A DNA stretch of 5,596 nt from Phosphoribacter sp035448065 (GTDB lineage Bacteria > Actinomycetota > Actinomycetes > Actinomycetales > Dermatophilaceae), in the NCBI GenBank assembly GCA_035448065.1, contig DAOTIG010000184.1, forward strand, positions 1 to 5,596, written 5' to 3'. Position numbers and translations under genes: made by a program. Under the pieces are notes generated by a model. That model was not told the origin of the DNA. It did not search any database and saw only the letters and a program-made list of their open reading frames with translations. Below, piece after piece: positions 1-5,193 of this stretch. Position 1 is the stretch's first letter. Each line of letters starts with the position of its first letter.

Positions 1-336
1 CGTGGGCGCCGTCGTGCCGTCGAGGACCGCCGAGAGCACCGGCAGGAGATAGGCGAGGGACTTGCCCGAGGCCGTCCCTGTCGCGACGACGACATGCTCG
101 CCGGCTCGCGCTGCGTCGGCGACCTCGAGCTGATGTCGCCACAGCCGGTCGGTGCCGCGCGCGAGCAGCGCGGCGGTCAGCGTGGGGGACACCCAGTCGG
201 GGATCGGGACCGGGTCGGCTGGGCGCTCCGGAATGCGCCGGACGTGCCGCAGCCGTCCCGGACGTGGGCCGGCGAGGTCCGCCAGCAGCGCGTCCGGGCG
301 CCACCGCTGGACATCTGCGCCCTCAGGTCTGACCAT
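1..336 (-). CDS. DEAD/DEAH-box helicase, MrfA/YprA type, N-terminal fragment (cut by window edge)
   Basis: The minus strand is open from an ATG at 336-334 to the window edge, giving 112 residues. An RHQ element at residues 67-69, like a Q-motif, is followed by a clear Walker A/motif I, VVVATGTASGKSLAYLLPVL, at residues 82-101, with GTASGKS at 87-93. The spacing and wording match the superfamily 2 helicases with a C-terminal DUF1998-type region (MrfA of Bacillus, involved in mitomycin damage repair, and its actinobacterial relatives). This is family knowledge, because motifs II-VI lie outside the window. Such enzymes are cytosolic ATP-dependent DNA translocases. The ATG is preferred because no better start or Shine-Dalgarno is visible upstream. 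A TACGGT -10-like box ends 7 nt before it, which suits a leaderless message. The gene is divergent from the STAS gene. The helicase call is firm; the subfamily is likely. Confidence 0.88.
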   Translation of the reverse strand, partial: MVRPEGADVQRWRPDALLADLAGPRPGRLRHVRRIPERPADPVPIPDWVSPTLTAALLARGTDRLWRHQLEVADAARAGEHVVVATGTASGKSLAYLLPVLSAVLDGTTAPT

Positions 337-374
337 TGTGTCAACCGTACGGTCCGGGGGTACGTTGCTAGCAA
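337..374 (-). promoter_or_regulatory. Candidate leaderless promoter for the helicase
   Basis: On the minus strand, TTGCTA (plus coordinates 369-374) and TACGGT (344-349) resemble -35 and -10 boxes. The spacer is 19 nt, which is longer than ideal. Only 7 nt lie between TACGGT and the helicase ATG, so transcription would begin at or very near the start codon, consistent with the lack of a ribosome binding site. A perfect TTGACA at 343-338 directly before the ATG is too close to the gene to act as its -35. The assignment rests on motifs alone. Confidence 0.3.
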
Positions 375-376
375 CG
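363..376. promoter_or_regulatory. 14-bp perfect palindrome in the divergent intergenic region, possible operator
   Basis: CGTTGCTAGCAACG reads identically on both strands. A second perfect palindrome, ACCGTACGGT, lies at 344-353. The 14-mer overlaps a TACGTT -10-like box (361-366) facing the STAS gene and the TTGCTA box facing the helicase, so a dimeric protein bound here could affect both divergent genes. No regulator for it is identified. Confidence 0.35.
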
Positions 377-413
377 GGGGGACCGAACGCAGCGGAAGGG
401 ATGAGTCACCATC

Positions 414-752
414 GTGGAACTGGCGTTGTCCAGCGCGCCGCAGGGGGATCGAGTCGTCGTCAGCGTGGGCGGTGAGGTCGACGTCTACACGGCGCCGGCG
501 CTGCGTCGGCACCTCGACGAGCAGATCGCACGGGGCGCTCGCGACCTCGTCGCGGACCTCACCGACGTGACCTTCCTCGACTCCACCGGCCTCGGCGTCC
601 TCGTCGGCCGGCTCAAGCTGGTCCGCGCCCAGGGCGGCACGCTGCGGATCGTCTGCAGCAACGAGCGGGTGCTCAAGGTCTTCGGCATCACCGGGCTGGA
701 TCGGGTCTTCGAGATCGCCCCCGACCTGGGCTCGCTCGCCACCGCCGACTGA
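414..752 (+). CDS. bldG: BldG-like anti-sigma factor antagonist (STAS domain)
   Basis: This 112-residue protein is one STAS domain from end to end, the usual length for the family. It acts in the cytosol by partner switching: when unphosphorylated it binds an anti-sigma kinase and frees the sigma factor. The signature DSTG is at residues 56-59, and Ser57 is at the same number as the phosphorylated serine of Streptomyces BldG. The stretches GGEVDVYTAPALR (19-31), FLDSTGLGVLVG (54-65) and FGITGLDRVF (90-99) closely follow BldG as I remember it. The GTG at 414 is chosen because an in-frame TGA lies at 402-404, no ATG, GTG or TTG codon lies between it and 414, and the family begins M-[ED]-L-x-L. 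A GGAAGGG at 394-400 is the only Shine-Dalgarno candidate, and its 13-nt spacing is long, so translation may be modest. Unusually, no anti-sigma partner gene follows; the next gene is hppA after 233 nt. Confidence 0.93.
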   Translation: MELALSSAPQGDRVVVSVGGEVDVYTAPALRRHLDEQIARGARDLVADLTDVTFLDSTGLGVLVGRLKLVRAQGGTLRIVCSNERVLKVFGITGLDRVFEIAPDLGSLATAD

Positions 753-756
753 CGAC

Positions 757-768
757 CACGCCGGCGTG
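757..768. repeat. 12-bp perfect palindrome after the STAS gene
   Basis: CACGCCGGCGTG is a perfect inverted repeat 4 nt after the STAS stop codon and 10 nt before a larger palindrome. It could form a small hairpin in the 3' end of the transcript or be a protein site. At this GC content a 12-bp palindrome is not decisive alone. Confidence 0.4.
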
Positions 769-778
769 CCAGACCGCG

Positions 779-808
779 CCGGTATGCCGCGCCGGCGCGG
801 CATACCGG
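779..808. terminator. 30-bp perfect palindrome, probable factor-independent terminator of the STAS gene
   Basis: The 30 bases are self-complementary without mismatch: the left arm begins CCGGTATGCCGCG and the right arm ends CGCGGCATACCGG. As RNA it would give a 13-bp GC-rich stem closed by a tetraloop, 26 nt after the STAS stop codon. There is no T-tract after it, which is common for actinobacterial terminators. Because it is symmetric it would also fold on the other strand, and it could instead be a protein-binding site. Confidence 0.55.
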
Positions 809-818
809 GTCCGACGGC

Positions 819-833
819 TTGAAAGCGCTTGCA
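819..833. promoter_or_regulatory. LacI-family / cre-like operator candidate upstream of hppA
   Basis: TTGAAAGCGCTTGCA satisfies every position of the Bacillus catabolite-response consensus WTGNAANCGNWNNCW, and its AAGCGCTT core is symmetric around the CG that LacI/GalR-family regulators recognise. It lies 153 nt before the hppA start and 10 nt after the large palindrome. No LacI-type regulator is in the window, so the binding protein is unknown, and chance similarity cannot be excluded. Confidence 0.35.
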
Positions 834-881
834 CCGCAATGCGACCCGCGTCACACCCGGCCCCCCGACTACGCCAGGGGA

Positions 882-898
882 CTACCAACCGGTAGCCT
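882..898 (+). promoter_or_regulatory. Weak promoter-like element with inverted repeat before hppA
   Basis: CTACC at 882-886 and GGTAG at 891-895 form a 5-bp inverted repeat. The right arm overlaps TAGCCT (893-898), a plausible actinobacterial -10 hexamer, about 88 nt before the hppA start. No convincing -35 is seen at 16-18 nt spacing. Confidence 0.2.
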
Positions 899-985
899 CG
901 CCCCGGACACACCATGTGACTCCGCGGCCAACCGGCTGCGCGGAGCCTGAGACCCGCCGCAGCCCGGCGACCAGGAGGACCCACC

Positions 986-3289
986 GTGCTCTCGATCAGC
1001 CCCGCGGCCGCAGGCGGAGCGACGCTCGTCGGCAACGACACGACGCTCGTCATCGCCGTTCTCGTCATCGCTCTCGTCGCGCTCGGGATGGGCGCGATGT
1101 TCCGGTCCCAGGTCCTCGCCGCCGACGCCGGCACCGCGCGCATGCAGGAGATCGGCGCCGCGGTCCAGGAGGGCGCGCAGGCCTATCTCATGCGCCAGTT
1201 CAAGACGCTCGGCGGCTTCGTCGTCCTCGTCTTCCTGCTCCTCTTCCTGCTGCCGGCTCCCGACATGGGGGTCAAGATCGGCCGCTCCGCCTTCTTCGTC
1301 GTCGGCGCGCTCTTCTCGGCAGCGATCGGCTACCTCGGCATGAACCTCGCGGTCCGCGCCAACGTCCGGGTCGCGGCGGCCGCTCGGCAGGCCGACCGCG
1401 AGGGGGGCATGCGGATCGCCTTCCGCACCGGCGGCACGGTCGGCATGGCGACCGTCGGCCTCGGTCTGCTCGGCGCGGCGATCGTCGTGCTCCTCTACAA
1501 GGGCGAGGCGCCCAAGGTGCTCGAGGGCTTCGGCTTCGGCGCGGCCCTGCTCGCGATGTTCATGCGAGTCGGCGGCGGCATCTTCACCAAGGCCGCCGAC
1601 GTCGGCGCCGACCTCGTCGGCAAGGTCGAGGCGGGCATCCCCGAGGACGACCCGCGCAACGCGGCGACCATCGCCGACAACGTGGGCGACAACGTCGGCG
1701 ACTGCGCCGGCATGGCCGCCGACCTCTTCGAGTCGTATGCCGTGACGCTTGTCGCCGCGCTCATCCTCGGCTCCGTCGCGCTGGGCAACTACGGGCTGGT
1801 CTTCCCGCTCATCATCCCCGCCGTCGGCGCGATCACCGCGATCATCGGCGTCTTCATCACCAAGGTGAAGGGCGACGAGAACGGCCTCACCGCGATCAAC
1901 CGCGGCTTCTACATCTCGGCGGTCATCTCAGCCGTGCTCTCCCTCGCCGCGGCCTTCGTCTACCTGCCGCAGTCGCACGAGGTCGGCGGGGTCATGGTCG
2001 ACGGCCTGCGGATCCGGGCGACGCTCGTCGTCTTCCTCGGCATCATCCTCGCCGGCGTCATCCTCTGGCTCACCGGTCACTTCACCGGCACGCACGCCCG
2101 CCCGACCAAGGACGTCGCCCGCACGTCGCTCACCGGCCCGGCGACCGTCGTGCTGTCCGGCATCGGCGTGGGCCTCGAGTCGGCGGTGTACACCGCGGTC
2201 ATCATCGGCCTCGCGGTCTTCGGCGCGGCCTCGCTCGGTGGCGGCTCGGCGCTGCTCGGCCTCTTCTTCATCGCCCTCACCGGCTGCGGCCTGCTCACCA
2301 CCGTCGGCGTCATCGTGGCGATGGACACCTTCGGCCCGGTCTCCGACAACGCCCAGGGCATCGCCGAGATGTCCCACGACGTCGACGAGCGCGGCGCGCG
2401 GATCCTCACCGACCTCGACGCGGTCGGCAACACGACCAAGGCGATCACCAAGGGCATCGCGATCGCGACCGCCGTGCTCGCCGCCACCGCGCTCTTCGGC
2501 TCGTTCACCGACGCCTGGTCGACGGCGGCGGTCGAGGCGGGCGTCAAGTCGGTCGACCAGCTGCCACTGTCCTTCGTCACCGAGATCGTCACCCCGCTGA
2601 CCCTCGTCGGTGCGCTCATCGGTGCGGCGGTCGTCTTCCTCTTCTCCGGACTGGCCATCAACGCCGTGACCCGGGCCGCCGGCGCGATCATCTTCGAGGT
2701 GCGCCGCCAGATCCGCGAGATCCCCGGGATCATGGAGGGCACCGCCAAGCCGGAGTACGGCAAGGTCGTCGACATCTGCACCCGTGACTCGCTGCGCGAG
2801 CTGGCCACCCCCGGCCTGCTCGCCGCCCTCACCCCGATCGTCGTCGGCTTCGGCCTGGGCATCGGCGCGCTCGCCGGCTTCCTCGCCGGCGCGATCACGT
2901 CGGGCTGCCTGATGGCCGTCTTCCTCGCCAACTCCGGTGGCGCGTGGGACAACGCGAAGAAGCTCGTCGAGGACGGCAGCCACGGTGGCAAGGGCTCCGA
3001 GGCGCACGCCGCGACGGTCATCGGCGACACCGTCGGCGACCCCTTCAAGGACACCGCCGGCCCGGCGATCAACCCGCTCATCAAGGTGATGAACCTCGTC
3101 TCGGTGCTGGTCGCGCCGGCGATCGTCATGCTGTCGGTGGGTGCCGGCGCCAACGCGGGCATCCGCTACGCCATCGCGGCGCTCGCGCTCGTCGTCGTCG
3201 TCGGAGCGGTCGCCGTGTCGAAGCGTCGCGACCTCGCGATCGGCGGCGAGACCACGCCGGCCAGCACGACCCAGTCGGCCGCGATGTAG
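986..3289 (+). CDS. hppA: K+-independent H+-translocating membrane pyrophosphatase
   Basis: This 767-residue integral membrane protein couples hydrolysis of pyrophosphate to proton export across the plasma membrane; its length is normal for the family. Many hydrophobic helices are visible, the first at about residues 17-38, and the family has about 16. The substrate site is clear: GGGIFTKAADVGADLVGKVE, with the D205-x7-K213-x-E215 motif, then DDPRN at 221-225 and DNVGDNVGDCAG at 231-242. The second acidic site is GDPFKDTAGP from residue 684. The determinant of potassium dependence reads GNTTKAITKG from residue 481. Lys485 stands where K+-dependent enzymes carry alanine, so this should be the K+-insensitive, proton-pumping class. 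The start is GTG, set by AGGAGG at 973-978 with 7-nt spacing. The tail after the last helix (SKRRDL onward) is short and cytosolic or periplasmic depending on topology. The gene is probably its own unit, with hairpins on both sides and a LacI-like site upstream. Confidence 0.97.
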   Translation: MLSISPAAAGGATLVGNDTTLVIAVLVIALVALGMGAMFRSQVLAADAGTARMQEIGAAVQEGAQAYLMRQFKTLGGFVVLVFLLLFLLPAPDMGVKIGRSAFFVVGALFSAAIGYLGMNLAVRANVRVAAAARQADREGGMRIAFRTGGTVGMATVGLGLLGAAIVVLLYKGEAPKVLEGFGFGAALLAMFMRVGGGIFTKAADVGADLVGKVEAGIPEDDPRNAATIADNVGDNVGDCAGMAADLFESYAVTLVAALILGSVALGNYGLVFPLIIPAVGAITAIIGVFITKVKGDENGLTAINRGFYISAVISAVLSLAAAFVYLPQSHEVGGVMVDGLRIRATLVVFLGIILAGVILWLTGHFTGTHARPTKDVARTSLTGPATVVLSGIGVGLESAVYTAVIIGLAVFGAASLGGGSALLGLFFIALTGCGLLTTVGVIVAMDTFGPVSDNAQGIAEMSHDVDERGARILTDLDAVGNTTKAITKGIAIATAVLAATALFGSFTDAWSTAAVEAGVKSVDQLPLSFVTEIVTPLTLVGALIGAAVVFLFSGLAINAVTRAAGAIIFEVRRQIREIPGIMEGTAKPEYGKVVDICTRDSLRELATPGLLAALTPIVVGFGLGIGALAGFLAGAITSGCLMAVFLANSGGAWDNAKKLVEDGSHGGKGSEAHAATVIGDTVGDPFKDTAGPAINPLIKVMNLVSVLVAPAIVMLSVGAGANAGIRYAIAALALVVVVGAVAVSKRRDLAIGGETTPASTTQSAAM

Positions 3290-3299
3290 TTGGTGTGGC

Positions 3300-3331
3300 T
3301 CCGGGCCAAGACCCCCTAGGCTTGGCCCGGA
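3300..3331. terminator. Stem-loop after hppA, probable terminator
   Basis: TCCGGGCCAAG (3300-3310) and CTTGGCCCGGA (3321-3331) are perfectly complementary 11-base arms around a 10-nt loop, starting 10 nt after the hppA stop codon. The stem is GC-rich without a T-tract. The loop contains TAGGCT (3317-3322, running into the right arm), which could double as a -10 box for the methyltransferase, but no good -35 matches it. Confidence 0.6.
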
Positions 3332-3382
3332 CACGAGGGGAAGTGGGCCGGCGACCCGGAGGGGGCCGGCCCGCTCCCGTGT
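3331..3382 (+). promoter_or_regulatory. Second long bulged hairpin, methyltransferase leader or continued terminator
   Basis: An inner stem pairs 3342-3352 with 3365-3375 (11 pairs, one of them G-U) around a 12-nt loop. An outer stem pairs ACACG (3331-3335) with CGTGT (3378-3382), with short bulges between. It ends just before GGAG (3385-3388), the likely ribosome binding site of the next gene, so it may either finish hppA transcription or sit in the methyltransferase leader. Evidence is base-pairing only. Confidence 0.4.
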
Positions 3383-3395
3383 TCGGAGCACTACG

Positions 3396-4907
3396 GTGGG
3401 ACCCGTGATCCCGCCGCCGACCACCGACCCCGACCTGTTGGCGCTGCTGCGTGCGGACCTGGCCGCCGCGGCATACACGGTCGACGGGGTGCAGGACCTG
3501 CTCGGCCCGGTCGCGGCCGGTGCGCTGCACCGCGAGCAGCGGCTGCCGGCCGACCTGGCCACCCGCGACCGCCCCGAGCCGCTGGCCGTTCTCGTCCGGC
3601 TGCTCGCCCTCGGCTTCCCGGTCGCGTGGGACGACGCCGACCGCGCGCTGCCCACGTTGCGCGCCGACGGCGCGGTGCGGCTCGGCATCGCGCGCGCTGA
3701 AGGGGCCGACCTGCGCGGCACGTGCGACCTGCGGCCCTATGCCGACGAGAGGCACGTCTGGTGGGTGGCGTCGGACCTGTCCGAGATCGCCACCGGCCGC
3801 CCGCTCGCCGAGACGCACGTGCTGGGCATCGGCAATGCCTCGACGACGCTCGCCGAGTGGACGGTGCGCCGGCGCTCGGGCAGTGCGCTCGACCTCGGCG
3901 TCGGCAGCGGCGTCCAGTCGCTGCACCTGGCGACCCACTGCGACGCGATCGTCGGCACCGACACGTCGGAGCGGGCGCTGGCCTTCGCCCGGTTCACCGC
4001 CGAGCTCAACGGCGTGCAGCTCGACCTGCGGCAGGGCAGCCTGCTGGAACCCGTTGCGGGGCAACGCTTCGACCTCGTGGTGAGCAACCCGCCGTTCGTC
4101 ATCACGCCCCGCGCAGCCGGCGTGCCGGTCTACGAGTATCGGGATGCCGGGCTGGTCGGCGACGGGGTGGTCGAGACACTCGTGCGTGAGGTGGGGGAGC
4201 ATCTGCGGCCGGGTGGGGTGGCGCAGTTCCTCGGGAACTGGGAGATCCGCCGCGGCCACGACTGGCGCGATCGGTGGCGGGAGTGGCTCGACGGCACCGG
4301 GCTGGACGCGTGGGTCATCCAGCGGGACGTGCAGGACCCGGCGCAGTATGCCGAGCTCTGGGCGCGCGACGCCGGCCAGCGGCGTGGGGCAGCGGCCTAC
4401 GAGGTCATGTATGCCGCGTGGCTCGCGGACTTCGCGGACCGCCAGGTGGAGGGCATCGGGTTCGGCGTGGTCACCCTGCAGCGGCCGGCGGGGGAGCGTG
4501 AGCCGTGGGTCGACCTCGACGAGGTGGGCGGCCCGGTCGCGCCGGCGGTCGGCCAGGCGCTCGACGCTGGCCTGCGAGCCCGCACCGCGCTCGCCGAGGG
4601 CGGGGCGGCATACCTGCTCGACACACGCTGGCGGGTGGCGGGCGACGTGACGGAGGAGCGGCACAGTCGTCCCGGTGACGACGACCCGTCGGTGATCCTG
4701 GCGCGGCAGGGGGGCGGACTGCGGCGAGTGGTGCGGCTCGACACCCCGACAGCGGCACTGCTGTCGGTGTGCGACGGAGAGCTCACCGCGCGCGCCGCGC
4801 TCGCGGCGATCGCGGAGTTGCTCGAGCAGCCGGAGGCGGACGTCGTCGCCAGCGTGCTGCCGACCCTGTCCGGCTTGGTTGCGCACGGGATGCTCGTCGC
4901 CGACTAA
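3396..4907 (+). CDS. Class I SAM-dependent methyltransferase with NPPF motif and extra N- and C-terminal domains
   Basis: The predicted protein has 503 residues and three parts. Residues about 1-150 form an alpha-rich N-terminal region of the type found in a family of actinobacterial methyltransferases (I believe DUF7059). Residues about 160-320 are a Rossmann methyltransferase: motif I DLGVGSG at 166-172, acidic Asp189 after strand 2 (VGTD), and NPPF at 231-234. NPPF is typical of enzymes that methylate a planar amino group (PrmC/HemK on glutamine, RsmC on guanine, N6-adenine enzymes). The last 60 residues resemble a winged-helix fold (DTPTAALLSVCDGELTARAA onward). No signal peptide or membrane segment is seen, so it is cytosolic. 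The true substrate is unknown. GTG 3396 is preferred because GGAG (3385-3388) lies 7 nt upstream. GTG 3405 is an in-frame alternative. Starts further upstream, as far as 3141, would lie inside hppA. The gene runs in the same direction as hppA but is separated from it by two hairpins. Confidence 0.88.
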   Translation: MGPVIPPPTTDPDLLALLRADLAAAAYTVDGVQDLLGPVAAGALHREQRLPADLATRDRPEPLAVLVRLLALGFPVAWDDADRALPTLRADGAVRLGIARAEGADLRGTCDLRPYADERHVWWVASDLSEIATGRPLAETHVLGIGNASTTLAEWTVRRRSGSALDLGVGSGVQSLHLATHCDAIVGTDTSERALAFARFTAELNGVQLDLRQGSLLEPVAGQRFDLVVSNPPFVITPRAAGVPVYEYRDAGLVGDGVVETLVREVGEHLRPGGVAQFLGNWEIRRGHDWRDRWREWLDGTGLDAWVIQRDVQDPAQYAELWARDAGQRRGAAAYEVMYAAWLADFADRQVEGIGFGVVTLQRPAGEREPWVDLDEVGGPVAPAVGQALDAGLRARTALAEGGAAYLLDTRWRVAGDVTEERHSRPGDDDPSVILARQGGGLRRVVRLDTPTAALLSVCDGELTARAALAAIAELLEQPEADVVASVLPTLSGLVAHGMLVAD

Positions 4908-4966
4908 GGCCTCGGGTCCGGCGGTGGGGTGCCTCGTGGGGCCTCGGGGTGGGTGTCGCCGATATC

Positions 4967-5112
4967 GGATGCTCCCAAGCCCCGCTGATTCTGGTGCATC
5001 CACGGTTGCACCAGGGATCGGCGAGATCTGATGCATCCACGGTTGCACCACGGGCCGGCGAGATCTGACGCATCCACGGTTGCACCAGGATCGAGCCCAG
5101 CGTGGAGCATCC
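4967..5112. repeat. Small intergenic element bounded by 9-bp inverted repeats
   Basis: GGATGCTCC at 4967-4975 and GGAGCATCC at 5104-5112 are perfect inverted copies and enclose the whole 37-bp repeat array. The left end also abuts a palindrome, CCGATATCGG (4959-4968). The 146-bp unit has no coding capacity. It looks like either a folded RNA/DNA element or a small non-autonomous repeat. No target-site duplication is apparent next to the ends. Confidence 0.45.
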
Positions 5113-5113
5113 A
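4991..5113. repeat. 37-bp tandem repeat array, three copies plus a decayed fourth
   Basis: The 18-base core GCATCCACGGTTGCACCA occurs identically at 4996-5013, 5033-5050 and 5070-5087, exactly 37 bp apart. The linker word CGGCGAGATCTGA is shared at 5019-5031 and 5056-5068, so linkers are repeated too. GCATCCA at 5107-5113 falls in phase as a fourth, truncated copy. Copy 1 forms a perfect hairpin, CTGGTGCA (4991-4998) with TGCACCAG (5007-5014) around an 8-nt loop. In copies 2 and 3 the same stem survives only with G-U pairs, and only in RNA from the minus strand. The period is not a multiple of three, so it does not encode a protein repeat. Function is unknown; iterated regulator sites or a structured RNA are possible. 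Confidence 0.85.
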
Positions 5114-5158
5114 ATACCTCCGCGCACACCCCCGGCCCCCCGCGGCGCCCGTCCCGAC

Positions 5159-5187
5159 TTGTGAGTGAGTGCTCACTCACCTACCCT
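5159..5187 (+). promoter_or_regulatory. Promoter of the TetR-family gene, apparently leaderless
   Basis: TTGTGA (5159-5164) and TACCCT (5182-5187) form a -35/-10 pair with a 17-nt spacer. The A of the TetR-gene ATG is the seventh base after the -10, exactly where transcription should begin. No purine-rich ribosome binding site is present in TTCCGGT before the ATG, which fits a leaderless mRNA. Confidence 0.55.
5161..5180. promoter_or_regulatory. TetR-type operator overlapping the promoter spacer
   Basis: Nine-base arms GTGAGTGAG (5161-5169) and CTCACTCAC (5172-5180) are perfect inverted copies around a central TG. TGAGTGA/TCACTCA half-sites are typical of TetR-family operators. The site fills the spacer between the -35 and -10 boxes and ends 13 nt before the ATG of a TetR-family gene, so autorepression is the natural inference. 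Confidence 0.8.
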
Positions 5188-5193
5188 TCCGGT

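Noticed and set aside
338..343. TTGACA on the minus strand as the helicase -35 box
   Set aside because: It lies immediately before the ATG, so its -10 would fall inside the coding sequence.
94..570. Plus-strand reading frame across the left intergenic region
   Set aside because: It overlaps the helicase antisense and the STAS gene out of frame and has no recognisable motif.
829..2787. Long arginine-rich reading frame overlapping hppA
   Set aside because: It is an out-of-frame shadow of hppA: low-complexity Arg/Gly/His composition, no recognisable domain, and the hppA frame is unmistakable.
3141..3395. Upstream start for the methyltransferase at 3141
   Set aside because: It would overlap the hppA C-terminus by about 150 nt and both hairpins; the extra residues are low-complexity, and GTG 3396 has a well-placed GGAG.
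1928..3721. Long minus-strand frame across hppA and the methyltransferase start
   Set aside because: Composition is biased (Asp/Glu/Arg/Gly), no motifs are seen, and it is antisense to two well-supported genes; such frames are common in high-GC DNA.
4991..5113. CRISPR array
   Set aside because: Only three copies are present, the intervals between cores are themselves repeated (CGGCGAGATCTGA) rather than unique spacers, and there are no cas genes in the window.
3126..5180. Long minus-strand frame antisense to the methyltransferase and running through the repeat array
   Set aside because: It shows no domain, reads through non-coding repeats with a period not divisible by three, and mirrors the codon pattern of the plus-strand gene.
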